Origin: Oceaniglobus indicus | GTDB taxonomy: Bacteria > Pseudomonadota > Alphaproteobacteria > Rhodobacterales > Rhodobacteraceae | Length of the DNA stretch: 64,000 nucleotides | Assembly (NCBI RefSeq): GCF_002751875.1 | Contig: NZ_NMZM01000005.1 | Span: 186,001-250,000 of the forward strand | Reading direction: 5' to 3' | Part shown: in pieces, positions 28,638-38,808 of the stretch | Position numbering within the stretch: position 1 is the stretch's first letter | Layout: each line of letters opens with the position of its first letter | Notes under the pieces: generated by a model | Told to the model about the DNA's origin: nothing | Seen by the model: only the letters and a program-made list of their open reading frames with translations | Database searches by the model: none | Translations under genes and position numbers: made by a program

Positions 28638-29735
28638 TCAGTGCAGATAACTGGTGACGGAACGGATCCGCTGTAGCGTCGCGGCGATCCAGGCCAGCGG
28701 ATGGCCCTCGCCCCCGGCAAACACGACCGCGTGGACCTTGCCGCCGACGCGCGCGGGGCGCGGCCAGGCGTCCATGCCGCCCTCGACCTCTATGCGCACG
28801 GGAATGCGGCGCGCCGGCTCGAACCAGCGATTGGTCGGCTGGTTCACGACCAGACCGCCCTGGACGTTGCGGCCCGGATTGATGCCCCACGCGATGCTCT
28901 GCACGCGGCCCTTGAAGATCTTGCCAGGCACGGCGTCAAACAACAGGTTGGCGGGATCGCCGGCCTTGACCGCCTGCAGCTGGTTTTCCCGCAGATCGAC
29001 CGTGACCCATGCCGTATCCGCATCGATGAACGTCAGCGCGGGGTTGCCGGCGCCCACGAATTGCCCGCTGGACAGGCTCACGTTGGTGACCACCCCGTAA
29101 TGTGGTGCGCGCACCATGGTCGAGGCCAGGTCGTATTGCGCCCGCTCAAGCCCCGCCTGCGCCGCCAGGATTGCCGGATTCTCGGCATTTTGCGGCCCAA
29201 GCTGTCTGCGCGCGCTTTCCAACTGGGCCTTGGCCGTTGCCAGCCGCGCCTCGGCATCCGCCAACTGGCCTCGCGCCGCGTCACCCTGGGCCGCGGACGC
29301 CACGCCGCGTTCTTCGAGACGCAGGATGCGGTCGGTTTCGTTGCGGGTCGTGTCAAGGGCGGTGCGCGCCTGCGTGACCGCCGCCTGGGCCGCAACCAGC
29401 GAGGCGGCCGAGGCATCGATCCCCTGCACCGTCGACGTCAGGTTGGCCTCGGCCTGCGCCACCGCCAGATCGAAGGGGCGCGTATCGATCGAGAACAGCG
29501 GATCGCCCGCCTGCACGACGGCGTCATCCTTGACCATGACCTGCGTCACCTCGCCCGACACGCGCGGCGCGATCTGGACCACATGGGCCGACACGATCCC
29601 GCGCGAAGACGAAGGCGCGATCCGATCGCTGAGGGCGTAAAGCACCGTCAGCACCAGCAGGACAGCGACGACGACCAGCGCGATGGCCCTGGCCGGATTG
29701 CGCGGCGTATCGTCGGAAGGGGTCTGGTCGGTCAT
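28638..29735 (-). CDS. HlyD/EmrA-type periplasmic adaptor (membrane fusion protein)
   Basis: The 365-residue protein has one N-terminal membrane helix (about 17-36), a first half-lipoyl segment (HVVQIAPRVSGEVTQVMVKDDAVVQAGDPLF), a long Ala/Gln-rich coiled coil (about 85-190), a second lipoyl half (MVRAPHYGVVTNVSLSSGQFVGAGNP) and a beta-barrel. Such adaptors link an inner-membrane pump to an outer-membrane channel. The adjacent DUF2955 protein is the likely inner-membrane partner. No outer-membrane channel gene is in the window, so a TolC-like protein would have to be shared. Confidence 0.91.
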   Translation of the reverse strand: MTDQTPSDDTPRNPARAIALVVVAVLLVLTVLYALSDRIAPSSSRGIVSAHVVQIAPRVSGEVTQVMVKDDAVVQAGDPLFSIDTRPFDLAVAQAEANLTSTVQGIDASAASLVAAQAAVTQARTALDTTRNETDRILRLEERGVASAAQGDAARGQLADAEARLATAKAQLESARRQLGPQNAENPAILAAQAGLERAQYDLASTMVRAPHYGVVTNVSLSSGQFVGAGNPALTFIDADTAWVTVDLRENQLQAVKAGDPANLLFDAVPGKIFKGRVQSIAWGINPGRNVQGGLVVNQPTNRWFEPARRIPVRIEVEGGMDAWPRPARVGGKVHAVVFAGGEGHPLAWIAATLQRIRSVTSYLH

Positions 29736-29765
29736 GGCGCATCCTTTGCTGGGGTCTTGGGTGTC

Positions 29766-30509
29766 TCAAGGGGTCAGAAGATGCCCCATACCGAAAGCGA
29801 ACAGAAAGCCGAGCGCGGCAATCGGGCCCGACATGGCCTGCATCTCGTCGAAAGCCTCGGGGATCATCGTATCGATCAGCATCACGAAAATGGCTCCGGC
29901 GGCACAGGCGATCGCGGCCGCGATATAGATGCGCGGCAACCCGCCAATGACGACATAGCCAAGCAAGGCGGAAAGGGAACAGGCCAACGCGATGGCAGAC
30001 CACAGGCCGAACACGTAGGCGGCGGATTTGCCCGCGGTCTTCATGCTGATCGCGCTCGACAATCCCTCGGGGATATTCGACAGCACGATGGCGAGGACGG
30101 TCACCACGGCAACCCCTTCCCCATCCAGCAGCGAGATCCCGATGGCCGCGGATTCCGGAATGCCGTCCAGCAACGAGCCGACGGCGATGGCAAGGGACGC
30201 GCCGACCGCCCGGGTCGACACCTTGCGCTCGCGCGCGCCGGCCCGTGCCAATGCCGCATTGGCCACGGCATAAATGCCGCCACCCAGCGCAAAGCCGACA
30301 AGGGCGGCAAGGACACCCCCGGTGGCTGTCGCCTCCTCCATCAGGTTGAACGACAGCGCCGAAATCAGCACCCCGATGCCAAAGGCCATGACCGAGGCGC
30401 TGATTGTCCTGGACAGCGGCGCGAAATATCCGACCGCCGCCCCGACCAGCAGGGCGCCCCCGGCCACCAGCCCCCACAGGGCGGCCTGGAGCGGCAACGC
30501 CATCGCCAT
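29766..30509 (-). CDS. ZIP family metal transporter
   Basis: The 247-residue protein has about eight hydrophobic helices. The metal-path motifs are LLDGIPESAAIGISLL (about 113-128) and VLSNIPEGLSSAI (about 142-154), which carry the paired N/D-x-P-E-x signatures of ZIP proteins of the ZupT/YKE4 type. It probably imports zinc or another divalent metal. The ATG at 30509 is preferred over the adjacent TTG at 30512. It lies 30 bases upstream of the HlyD gene, so it may lead this operon, though a functional link with the exporter is not obvious. Confidence 0.86.
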   Translation of the reverse strand: MAMALPLQAALWGLVAGGALLVGAAVGYFAPLSRTISASVMAFGIGVLISALSFNLMEEATATGGVLAALVGFALGGGIYAVANAALARAGARERKVSTRAVGASLAIAVGSLLDGIPESAAIGISLLDGEGVAVVTVLAIVLSNIPEGLSSAISMKTAGKSAAYVFGLWSAIALACSLSALLGYVVIGGLPRIYIAAAIACAAGAIFVMLIDTMIPEAFDEMQAMSGPIAALGFLFAFGMGHLLTP

Positions 30510-30674
30510 CAATCCACGCTCGGCCGGGCGGCCGGCAGGGATCGGCCGTTCCTTCGCGATGCCGTCTGAAGAACATTCATCCTTCGTGCATAGGCCAGTG
30601 CGAGGCCATGTGGCAACACAGTCGCAAGACCACGCGCCACCGCCGATCCTGGATCGGGGAGCGGGGCGCCAACG

Positions 30675-30703
30675 AAAACAGCCACCGGAAATCCGGTGGC
30701 TGT
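30675..30703 (-). terminator. intrinsic terminator of rpmI-rplT
   Basis: An inverted repeat (30678-30689 with 30692-30703, top of the stem GGAAATCC) is followed on the minus strand by TTTTCG. It lies 57 bases beyond the rplT stop and separates the ribosomal protein genes from the ZIP operon. Confidence 0.8.
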
Positions 30704-30760
30704 GTCGCAGAATGCAGATGACCGGCTGTTCAACCAGCCATTCGGTTCAACACCGTCAAA

Positions 30761-31126
30761 TCAGGCAGGCAGTGCGCCCTTGGCCTGGTTCACGATGGTC
30801 GCGAACGCGTCGGGTTCGTTCACGGCGAGATCGGCCAGAACCTTGCGGTCAACCTCGATCCCGGCCAGCGAAAGACCGTTGATGAAGCGCGAATAGGTCA
30901 GTGCTTCGTCATGGGCGCGGACGGCGGCGTTGATCCGCTGGATCCACAGCGCGCGGAAGTTGCGCTTGCGGTTCTTGCGGTCGCGCGTGGCGTACTGGTT
31001 GGCCTTGTCGACGGCCTGGGTTGCGGTGCGGAAGTTCGTCGAGCGCGCGCCGTAATAGCCTTTCGCAGCCTTCAGAACCTTCTTGTGACGGGCGTGGGCG
31101 ACGGTTCCACCTTTGACTCGGGACAT
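30761..31126 (-). CDS. rplT: 50S ribosomal protein L20
   Basis: L20 binds 23S rRNA and is needed early in large-subunit assembly. The 121-residue sequence is unmistakable: a basic N-terminus with [54 protein letters not shown] and [15 protein letters not shown]. It follows rpmI by 12 bases. The usual first gene infC is absent here; in this lineage rpmI-rplT commonly stands apart. Confidence 0.98.
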   Translation of the reverse strand: MSRVKGGTVAHARHKKVLKAAKGYYGARSTNFRTATQAVDKANQYATRDRKNRKRNFRALWIQRINAAVRAHDEALTYSRFINGLSLAGIEVDRKVLADLAVNEPDAFATIVNQAKGALPA

Positions 31127-31138
31127 TTCTGGGCCTCC

Positions 31139-31339
31139 TTAGCGGGCGTAGGGCATGTAGGACTTGATCAGCTTCTGATCGGGCTCGGACAGAACCCGGG
31201 TTCCGCGCGCGTCGCGGATGAACTTCTTGCTTCGCTTGATCATGCCGTGCCGCTTGCCGGCCATTCCGCCAACGACCAATCCGGTCGCCGTCACCTTGAA
31301 GCGCTTCTTCGCGCTGGATTTCGTCTTCATCTTGGGCAT
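31139..31339 (-). CDS. rpmI: 50S ribosomal protein L35
   Basis: The 66-residue protein is L35: [20 protein letters not shown] at the start, [20 protein letters not shown] in the middle, and a C-terminal IKSYMPYAR. The start at 31339 is the standard MPKMKT; a longer open frame to 31453 is not homologous and runs into the promoter. A GGAGACGG site precedes the ATG. Confidence 0.98.
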   Translation of the reverse strand: MPKMKTKSSAKKRFKVTATGLVVGGMAGKRHGMIKRSKKFIRDARGTRVLSEPDQKLIKSYMPYAR

Positions 31340-31417
31340 TTCCGTCTCCTCGTCTTTGATACGGTTAAGGCGCGACTCGGCATGCCACTTCGGCCGGACG
31401 CACCATCGGAAAGTCGC

Positions 31418-31446
31418 TCTATAAGAGCGGGCGTTCAGACTGGCAA
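31418..31446 (-). promoter_or_regulatory. sigma-70-like promoter of rpmI-rplT
   Basis: On the minus strand TTGCCA (31446-31441) and TATAGA (31423-31418) are separated by exactly 17 bases. Transcription would start near 31411, giving a leader of about 70 bases before rpmI. The match is direct; activity is inferred. Confidence 0.7.
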
Positions 31447-31466
31447 GGGGCAATAAGGTGTATCGG

Positions 31467-31691
31467 TCAGTTCACGATGCGGCCGATGACCCGCACGAAC
31501 GCCCCCGGAATATCGTCAAGCGCATAGCCCCCCGGATGCGACGTCGTCGCCCAATAGATCAGGCCGGCGGCCAGAACGATCAACACCGCGGCCGACCTTG
31601 GCGCACGGCCTTCGGAAAAGGACGACAGAAGTGCGGGAAACGCCAGCGCCGCGAAAATCACTCCGAGAACGAGCGCAATATCCGGCTGCAT
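31467..31691 (-). CDS. small two-helix membrane protein
   Basis: The 74-residue protein has two hydrophobic stretches (about 4-22 and 34-50, the second [17 protein letters not shown]) with a basic stretch between them (EGRAPRS) and a C-terminal amphipathic segment. No family is recognised. It lies 31 bases below the pyruvate kinase stop on the same strand, so it is probably co-transcribed with pyk. Confidence 0.7.
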   Translation of the reverse strand: MQPDIALVLGVIFAALAFPALLSSFSEGRAPRSAAVLIVLAAGLIYWATTSHPGGYALDDIPGAFVRVIGRIVN

Positions 31692-31722
31692 GGCGTCTCC
31701 CTTTTCCGGCCCCTGGATCAGC

Positions 31723-33168
<1,446 letters not shown>

Positions 33169-33194
33169 GCGAAGTATCCTGTCTTGGTCTGGCG

Positions 33195-33204
33195 CTTGTA
33201 CAAG
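33195..33204. promoter_or_regulatory. perfect palindrome upstream of pyk, possible operator
   Basis: CTTGTACAAG is a perfect 10-bp palindrome in the pyk leader. A weak promoter (TTGCTC, 17-base spacer, CATAAC on the minus strand) lies just upstream of it, so a bound regulator could block pyk transcription. It could also be chance. Confidence 0.3.
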
Positions 33205-33400
33205 TCAGCGGCGTTATGCCGGTATTCCCATATCGGAGCAATACCGCGTTAAAACCGGACCGGAATCGACGACGTTTGCGGTAACATCCGGGTGCCGGCG
33301 CGTCCGAATGCCCAATTACCGGGCAAACGGTGTCCGGGTCACGACGTCGCCCTTGACCCGCGTGGGGCCGACGCCCAAATCCTGATCCAGGAGGATCCCA

Positions 33401-33691
33401 ATGGACAACATGACACAGACCGAACTGGAAGCCGCCGCATTCCGCCGCCTGCGTGACCACCTGGCGACGCGGACCGACGTCCAGAACATCGACCTGATGA
33501 ACCTCGGTGGCTTCTGCCGCAACTGCCTCAGCCGCTGGTACCAGGAGGCCGCCAACGACCGCGGCATCGAGATGTCCAAGGACGAGGCGCGCGAGATCTT
33601 TTACGGCATGCCCTACGACGACTGGAAATCACGTCACCAGACGGAAGCCACGAAAGAACAGAAGGCAGCGTTCGACATCTCGCACGGCTGA
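33401..33691 (+). CDS. DUF1244 family protein
   Basis: The 96-residue protein matches DUF1244, a small helical family frequent in alpha- and gammaproteobacteria: FRRLRDHLATRTDVQNIDLMNLGGFCRNCLSRWY (about 13-46) with its FCRNCL double cysteine, and YGMPYDDWKSRHQ (about 68-80). Function is unknown. A CAGGAGG site lies just before the ATG. The gene's 3' flank carries a hairpin and copy 3 of the dispersed 3' element. Confidence 0.92.
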   Translation: MDNMTQTELEAAAFRRLRDHLATRTDVQNIDLMNLGGFCRNCLSRWYQEAANDRGIEMSKDEAREIFYGMPYDDWKSRHQTEATKEQKAAFDISHG

Positions 33692-33723
33692 TCGTTCGCC
33701 GCTGCGCGGCGCGCCTTCGGCGA

Positions 33724-33744
33724 GAGTATTTTCAGCAAGAAAAA
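33724..33744 (+). repeat. dispersed 3' element, copy 3 (downstream of the DUF1244 gene)
   Basis: GAGTATT-N4-GCAAGAAAAA begins 33 bases after the DUF1244 stop, in the sense direction. It follows a hairpin TCGCCG (33696-33701) / CGGCGA (33718-33723) that touches it. It faces copy 4, and the two can pair over 20 of 23 positions. Confidence 0.75.
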
Positions 33745-33790
33745 GCGGTGAACCCGTTGGCGCCTTCTGTCGGATCAACGAACGCCCAGC

Positions 33791-33811
33791 TTTTTCTTGC
33801 CTTAAATACTC
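33791..33811 (-). repeat. dispersed 3' element, copy 4 (downstream of the transaminase gene)
   Basis: The same element on the minus strand begins 37 bases beyond the stop codon of the D-amino-acid transaminase gene, again in the sense direction. Its spacer TAAG is identical to copy 1. With copy 3 it makes an inverted repeat of 23-base arms (33724-33746 and 33789-33811). Confidence 0.75.
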
Positions 33812-33847
33812 AATCCCACAGCGCGTCTCACGCCACCGCCTCGATGT

Positions 33848-34702
33848 TCAGATGGCGGTCTTCCGGCTTTCTTCGATATAGATTTCGCGCAGCCGCTTTG
33901 CGACGGGACCGGGTGTGGCGTTGCCGATTGCGGCACCGTCGATTTCCACCACGGGCATGACGAAGGACGAGGCCGAGGTGACGAAGGCTTCGTCCGCGGC
34001 GCGGGCTTCCTCGACGGTGAAGGGGCGCTCCTCGACCTGCATCTGGGCTTCGCGGGCAAACCGCAACACGGCCTTGCGGGTGATGCCGTGCAGGATCTCC
34101 TCGCCGAGGTGGCGGGTGATGATCTTGCCGTCCTTCACGATATAGGCGTTGTTCGACGTGCCTTCGGTCACGTGGCCGTCCTCGGTCATCCAGGCGTCAT
34201 CGGCGCCGGCGGCCTTGGCCATCATCTTGCCCATGGACGGATACAGAAGCTGCACCGTCTTGATGTCGCGGCGCCCCCAGCGGCGATCCTCGATGGTGAT
34301 GACCTTCATGCCGGTTTTCGCCATCGGGTTGTCGGCCAGTCCCGGCTTGGCCTGGGTGAACAACACGATGGTCGGCGTTGCATCGACCGGATAGGCAAAG
34401 TCGCGATCGGCGGCACCGCGCGTGATCTGCAGATAAACCAGACCATCGTCGATGGCGTTGCGGCGCAGAAGTTCACGGTGCACCTCGAGCAGATCCTCCT
34501 TCGTGATCGGGTTGCTCATCTCCAGCTCGCCCAGCGACCGGGCCAGGCGTGTCGCGTGGCCATCGAAGTCGAGCAGCTTGCCGCCCAGCACCGACGTCAC
34601 CTCATAGACGCCATCGGCAAACAGGAAGCCGCGGTCGAACACCGACACTTTCGCGTCTTCCTCGGGCAGATACTCTCCGTTGACATAGACCGTGCGCGAC
34701 AT
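33848..34702 (-). CDS. dat: D-amino-acid transaminase-like PLP enzyme
   Basis: The 284-residue fold-type IV PLP enzyme matches D-amino-acid aminotransferase in length: MSRTVYVNGEYLPEEDAKVSVFDRGF (first 26 residues, usual for Dat), YLQITRGAADRDFAYP (about 90-105), the PLP lysine in DIKTVQLL (Lys 148), and the TEGTSNNAYIV phosphate-cup segment. Branched-chain aminotransferases and aminodeoxychorismate lyases share this fold, so substrate is not certain. The start at 34702 follows AAGGAG; the open frame runs to 35380 but only as a shadow of the asparaginase gene. Confidence 0.88.
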   Translation of the reverse strand: MSRTVYVNGEYLPEEDAKVSVFDRGFLFADGVYEVTSVLGGKLLDFDGHATRLARSLGELEMSNPITKEDLLEVHRELLRRNAIDDGLVYLQITRGAADRDFAYPVDATPTIVLFTQAKPGLADNPMAKTGMKVITIEDRRWGRRDIKTVQLLYPSMGKMMAKAAGADDAWMTEDGHVTEGTSNNAYIVKDGKIITRHLGEEILHGITRKAVLRFAREAQMQVEERPFTVEEARAADEAFVTSASSFVMPVVEIDGAAIGNATPGPVAKRLREIYIEESRKTAI

Positions 34703-34767
34703 CTTCCGCTCCTTCGTTTTCATGTGTCCGGAGTGGTCCGGGTCGGTCGTTCTGTCAAGACGCCGCG

Positions 34768-35781
34768 TCACCTGACGGCGATGGGCGCGTCGGCGAAACC
34801 GGGGGCGGCGCGGATCATTCCCACCTCGCGCCCCGCGCGGTTGGTCAGGGGCGCACCGAGATAGCGGCGCGCGGCCGGGTCGTTGCGATCCAGCACGCCC
34901 AGCGCACAGAGCAGCGCGGTGATGGCGCATTCCGATGCCCGCGTCGCACCGTCCACGATCTTGACCGCGACGCCCAACCCCTGTTCGGGCAGCATCGCGA
35001 CAAAGACGGCTTCGGCGCCGGCCTTCACCGCAACACCGTCCATCGCGCGCATCAGGCGGGTACAGGCCCGCCCCTCGCCCGCCACCAGATCGGGATGCGC
35101 GACCATCGCGTGGCGCAAGGCCGCCATGGCCGAGGGGCGCACCCCCTGCCCGTCGCGGGCCGCGGCAAAGGCGGCCATGGCGCGGGCCAGCCCGGTGACG
35201 GTGGTCGCGAAATTGGGTGCCGAACAGCCGTCGATCCCGAAGGTGGGGGAATCCAGCCCGGTCACCTCTTCGTGAGCGGCGCGGGCGGCGATCTGAACCG
35301 GATGGGACGGATCGACATAGTCGGGCCCCGCCCTCAGGTGCCGCGCCAGGGTCAGGAACCCCGCGTGCTTGCCCGAACACTGGTTATGGACCTGGCACGG
35401 CGTTTCATCTGCGCGGATCATGGCCTCGCGCAGGTCGCGATCGCGCGAGGTTTCGGTGCCGCACAGCAGATCGCCGTCGCCGAGACCCAGCCGCTCCAGC
35501 CAGGCCGCGACCTCACGCACATGGACCGGCGCGCCCTCATGCGATGCACAGGCCAATGCCAGGTGGCGCGCGCCTAGACCCGCGGCCGCGGCGGCGCCGC
35601 TTTCGACCAGCGGCAGCGCCTGCATCATCTTGCACGACGAGCGCGGAAAGATCACCGCGTCTGGATCGCCCCAGGCTGCCACGACCGCGCCTTGGCGATC
35701 GCAGACCACCGCGTGCCCGGCATGGGTGGATTCCACAAGGTCGGCGCGCCAGACATCGACCATCGGGACGGGTGCAATCAT
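34768..35781 (-). CDS. L-asparaginase, Rhizobium-type (class 3, AnsA/asparaginase II family)
   Basis: The 337-residue protein belongs to the Rhizobium etli-type asparaginase family rather than the classical E. coli types. Family motifs include PRSSCKMMQALPLVESG (about 46-62), CASHEGAPVHV, QCSGKHAGFL and GIDGCSAPNFA. It would hydrolyse asparagine to aspartate and ammonia. It lies 65 bases upstream of the transaminase-like gene on the same strand; an operon of asparagine and D-amino-acid metabolism is plausible but not proven. The start is MIAPVPMVDVW at 35781; a start 39 bases earlier is less likely. Confidence 0.87.
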   Translation of the reverse strand: MIAPVPMVDVWRADLVESTHAGHAVVCDRQGAVVAAWGDPDAVIFPRSSCKMMQALPLVESGAAAAAGLGARHLALACASHEGAPVHVREVAAWLERLGLGDGDLLCGTETSRDRDLREAMIRADETPCQVHNQCSGKHAGFLTLARHLRAGPDYVDPSHPVQIAARAAHEEVTGLDSPTFGIDGCSAPNFATTVTGLARAMAAFAAARDGQGVRPSAMAALRHAMVAHPDLVAGEGRACTRLMRAMDGVAVKAGAEAVFVAMLPEQGLGVAVKIVDGATRASECAITALLCALGVLDRNDPAARRYLGAPLTNRAGREVGMIRAAPGFADAPIAVR

Positions 35782-35961
35782 CGGTAACGTTCCTTTCACG
35801 GTTCGGCGATTTTCCGCCACGGGGGGCTTTCGTTATCGTCCCGTTTGCAGTTAAAGTTGCACCGTAGCGAGGAAAAGGAAACCTGATCGTTGCAAGACCC
35901 GCACCAGACGGGACATGCGCAGGGTTTCACGGGGCAGTGGCAGCTGGAGACTGGGATAGAC

Positions 35962-36492
35962 ATGACACCTAACATCAAGGGTATCTTCGCCGCATGTGCT
36001 TTGGCACTGGCGGCCGGTGGCGCATCGGCACAGTCGGAATCCACCAACCGCGTCGCGGTTGAGACAGCATGGGCGGTTTTCGTCGAGAAGGATCCGACCG
36101 AATGCTGGGGCGTATCCAGCCCCAAGCAGACGGTTAACACCCGTGACGGCCGCGTCGTGGCCGTGCGGCGTGGTGACATCCTTCTGTTCGTCAGCTTCCG
36201 GCCCGGCAGCGGCACCACCGGCGAGGTATCGTTCACCGGCGGCTATCCCTTCGCCGACGGCTCGACCGTCAGCATGGATATCGGCGGCACCAAGTTCGAT
36301 CTGTTCACCGATGGCGACTGGGCCTGGCCCGCCTCGGACGAGGATGACGCGAAGATCGTCGCGGCGCTCAAGCGCGGATCCGAGGCCGTGCTGACCGCAC
36401 GTTCGTCGCGCGGCACCCAGACCCAGGACACGTTCTCGCTGTTCGGGTTCACGGCGGCGATGGACGAAGCGGCCAAACGCTGCAACGAATGA
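35962..36492 (+). CDS. invasion-associated locus B (IalB) family periplasmic protein
   Basis: The 176-residue protein has a signal peptide cleaved near ASAQ (residue 24). The mature domain matches the IalB family: WAVFVEKDPTECWGVSSPK with a cysteine, a strand-rich middle (FVSFRPGSG, GGYPFADGSTVSMDIGGTKF), and a C-terminal AKRCNE second cysteine that could form a disulfide. IalB was named in Bartonella, but the family is common in free-living Rhodobacteraceae and the function is unknown. The start at 35962 gives a clean signal peptide; upstream in-frame codons do not. Confidence 0.87.
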   Translation: MTPNIKGIFAACALALAAGGASAQSESTNRVAVETAWAVFVEKDPTECWGVSSPKQTVNTRDGRVVAVRRGDILLFVSFRPGSGTTGEVSFTGGYPFADGSTVSMDIGGTKFDLFTDGDWAWPASDEDDAKIVAALKRGSEAVLTARSSRGTQTQDTFSLFGFTAAMDEAAKRCNE

Positions 36493-36617
36493 TCGCTGAC
36501 GTGTGATGCGCGCGGGGGGCCGGCGGCCCGCCCGTTGCGGGATCGGACGCGACGGTCGTCTTTGTATTATGCGCGGCAATCCCATATAGGCGCAGTATCC
36601 AGATCCGGAGAACCGCC

Positions 36618-37799
36618 ATGACCGCCACCACACCGATCACGCAGGACGTGCTGACCCTGCCCCGCAAACTGCCCGACGGTCCGACCAACCTGGTCGGACT
36701 GACGCGCGAGGCCATGCGCACGGCCCTGATCGAGGCAGGCACGCCGGAACGCCAGGCCAAGATGCGCACGGGTCAGGTGTGGCAATGGATCTATCAGAAG
36801 GGCGTGCGCGATTTCGACGCAATGACCAATCTGGCGAAACCCTATCGCGCGCTTCTGGCCGAGAATTTCGCGATCGACCTGCCCGAGGTGGTGTCGCGCC
36901 ATGTTTCCACCGATGGCACGCGGAAATACCTGGTGCGTATCGCCGGCGGTCACGAGGTCGAAACCGTCTATATCCCCGAGGAGAGCCGCGGCACGCTGTG
37001 CATTTCGTCCCAGGTGGGCTGCACGCTGACCTGTTCGTTCTGCCACACCGGCACCCAGCGCCTGGTGCGCAACCTGACGGCGGGTGAAATCGTCGGCCAG
37101 ATCATGCTGGCGCGCGATGATCTGGGCGAATGGCCCGAACCGGGGCGCAACCCCAAGGACGAACAGCGGCTGCTGTCGAACGTCGTGCTGATGGGCATGG
37201 GCGAACCGCTCTACAACTTCGAATCGGTGCGGGATGGCATGAAGATCGCCATGGACCCCGAAGGGATTTCCCTGTCGCGCCGCCGGATCACGTTGTCGAC
37301 ATCGGGCGTGGTGCCGGAAATCGCCCGCACCGCAGAAGAGATCGGATGCCTTCTGGCGGTGTCGTTCCATGCCACCACCGACGAGGTGCGCGACAAGCTG
37401 GTGCCGATCAACAAGCGCTGGAACATCGCCGCGCTGCTGGAGGCGCTGCGCAGCTATCCCAAGGCGTCCAATTCCGAGCGTATCACGTTCGAATACGTCA
37501 TGCTGAAGGACGTCAACGACAGCGATGCCGACGCCCATCGCCTGATCGAGCTGATCCGCGGCATTCCGGCCAAGATCAACCTGATCCCGTTCAACGAATG
37601 GCCCGGTGCCCCCTATGAGCGGTCCAGCAACAACCGGATCCGTGCCTTTGCCGATATCATCTACAAGGCCGGATATGCCTCGCCGATCCGCACCCCGCGC
37701 GGCGAAGACATCATGGCCGCCTGCGGCCAGCTGAAGTCAGAATCGCAAAAGGAGCGCCGCGTGCGCAAACCCGTCGGCGCCGCGCCGGCCCCCGACTGA
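36618..37799 (+). CDS. rlmN: dual-specificity 23S rRNA/tRNA adenine-C2 methyltransferase RlmN
   Basis: This radical-SAM enzyme methylates C2 of A2503 in 23S rRNA and A37 in some tRNAs. The 393-residue length is usual. The iron-sulfur cluster motif CxxxCxxC is GCTLTCSFC (Cys 135, 139, 142), with ISSQVGC upstream and [11 protein letters not shown] downstream. A conserved C-terminal cysteine, the methyl carrier in characterised enzymes, is in EDIMAACGQ (about 371). A CCGGAGAA site precedes the ATG. The amidoligase operon follows 55 bases downstream on the same strand. Confidence 0.97.
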   Translation: MTATTPITQDVLTLPRKLPDGPTNLVGLTREAMRTALIEAGTPERQAKMRTGQVWQWIYQKGVRDFDAMTNLAKPYRALLAENFAIDLPEVVSRHVSTDGTRKYLVRIAGGHEVETVYIPEESRGTLCISSQVGCTLTCSFCHTGTQRLVRNLTAGEIVGQIMLARDDLGEWPEPGRNPKDEQRLLSNVVLMGMGEPLYNFESVRDGMKIAMDPEGISLSRRRITLSTSGVVPEIARTAEEIGCLLAVSFHATTDEVRDKLVPINKRWNIAALLEALRSYPKASNSERITFEYVMLKDVNDSDADAHRLIELIRGIPAKINLIPFNEWPGAPYERSSNNRIRAFADIIYKAGYASPIRTPRGEDIMAACGQLKSESQKERRVRKPVGAAPAPD

Positions 37800-37854
37800 A
37801 CGGAACCGGCGGCGCCCCGCGACGTTGCGTGAGGGTTACACGAAGGAAACCGAT

Positions 37855-38808
37855 TTGTTCGACCCTTTGCCAAGACCCGATACCGTGGCGGGAACGCCCC
37901 GCAAGACCGGCGTCGAAATCGAATTTGGCGGGCTGAAGGAAGCGGCGGCCGCCCAGGTCGTGGCCCGCACACTGGGCGGCACGGCGCGCCAGACCGACCG
38001 TGTGGACTGGATCGTCGAAGGCACGCGCATCGGGACGGTCAAGGTCTATCTCGACATCTTCCTGCACCAGAAGAAGCAATCGCTGTTGCGCGACACCGTG
38101 CTGGACGCGGGGCACGACCTGATCCCGGTCGAGATCGTCACCGAACCGCTGGACCGCGACGGATTGCTGGCGCTCGAAAGCACGATTGCACCGCTGCGGG
38201 ATGCCGGTGCACTGGGCAGTGCGGCGGGCATCTTCTATGGGTTCGGGGTTCATCTGAACGTCGAGACGCCGGGCGAAGACGCCCACGACATCGTGCCGAT
38301 CCTGCTGGCCTGGGCGCTGATCGAACAATGGTCGCGCCTGATGGCGCCGATCAACCCCACCCGGCGGCTGCTGCCGTTCTCCGACCCCTATCCCGCACGC
38401 CTGACCGATGCGTTGGTCGAACTGGGGCCGGATGCCGCGTTGGACCGGGTGATCGCCACCTATCTGAAACATGCTGCTTCGCGAAATTACGGGTTGGACA
38501 TGCTGCCGCTGTTCGCCCACCTCTATCCCCAGGAAGTGAAGGCCCGGATGGGCGCGGATCAGGCGGTGCGCCCGACCTTCCATTTCCGTCTGCCCGACTG
38601 CCTGATCGACGAACCCGGCTGGTCGCTTGATCGGGCCTGGCAACGCTGGCTGGCGGTCGAACGGGTTGCCTGTAATCCCGAGATCCTGAGTGAACTGGTT
38701 CTGGCCTGGCGGGTGAACCGTGACACCTTTGCGCTGACCCGACCCGACTGGGCCGATGTGTCGGGTGCGATCCTGAAACGGCACGCAATGGCCGGGGGTG
38801 CAGCTTGA
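37855..38808 (+). CDS. putative amidoligase (Amidoligase_2 family)
   Basis: The 317-residue protein resembles glutamine-synthetase-fold amidoligases: KTGVEIEFGGL (about 17-27) has the conserved Glu-x-Glu of the metal site, followed by RVDWIVEGT, VEIVTEP, and FYGFGVHLNVE (near 125-135), which is typical of the family. These enzymes are thought to join an amine to a carboxylate using ATP. I prefer a TTG start at 37855, six bases after GAAGGAA; another TTG at 37825 lacks a site. Its stop codon overlaps the amidotransferase start by four bases (TTGA). The substrate is unknown. Confidence 0.82.
   Translation: MFDPLPRPDTVAGTPRKTGVEIEFGGLKEAAAAQVVARTLGGTARQTDRVDWIVEGTRIGTVKVYLDIFLHQKKQSLLRDTVLDAGHDLIPVEIVTEPLDRDGLLALESTIAPLRDAGALGSAAGIFYGFGVHLNVETPGEDAHDIVPILLAWALIEQWSRLMAPINPTRRLLPFSDPYPARLTDALVELGPDAALDRVIATYLKHAASRNYGLDMLPLFAHLYPQEVKARMGADQAVRPTFHFRLPDCLIDEPGWSLDRAWQRWLAVERVACNPEILSELVLAWRVNRDTFALTRPDWADVSGAILKRHAMAGGAA

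Noticed and set aside
33848-35380. Long version of the transaminase frame (510 residues)
   Set aside because: The first 226 residues are a shadow of the asparaginase gene; the AAGGAG site and homology place the start at 34702.
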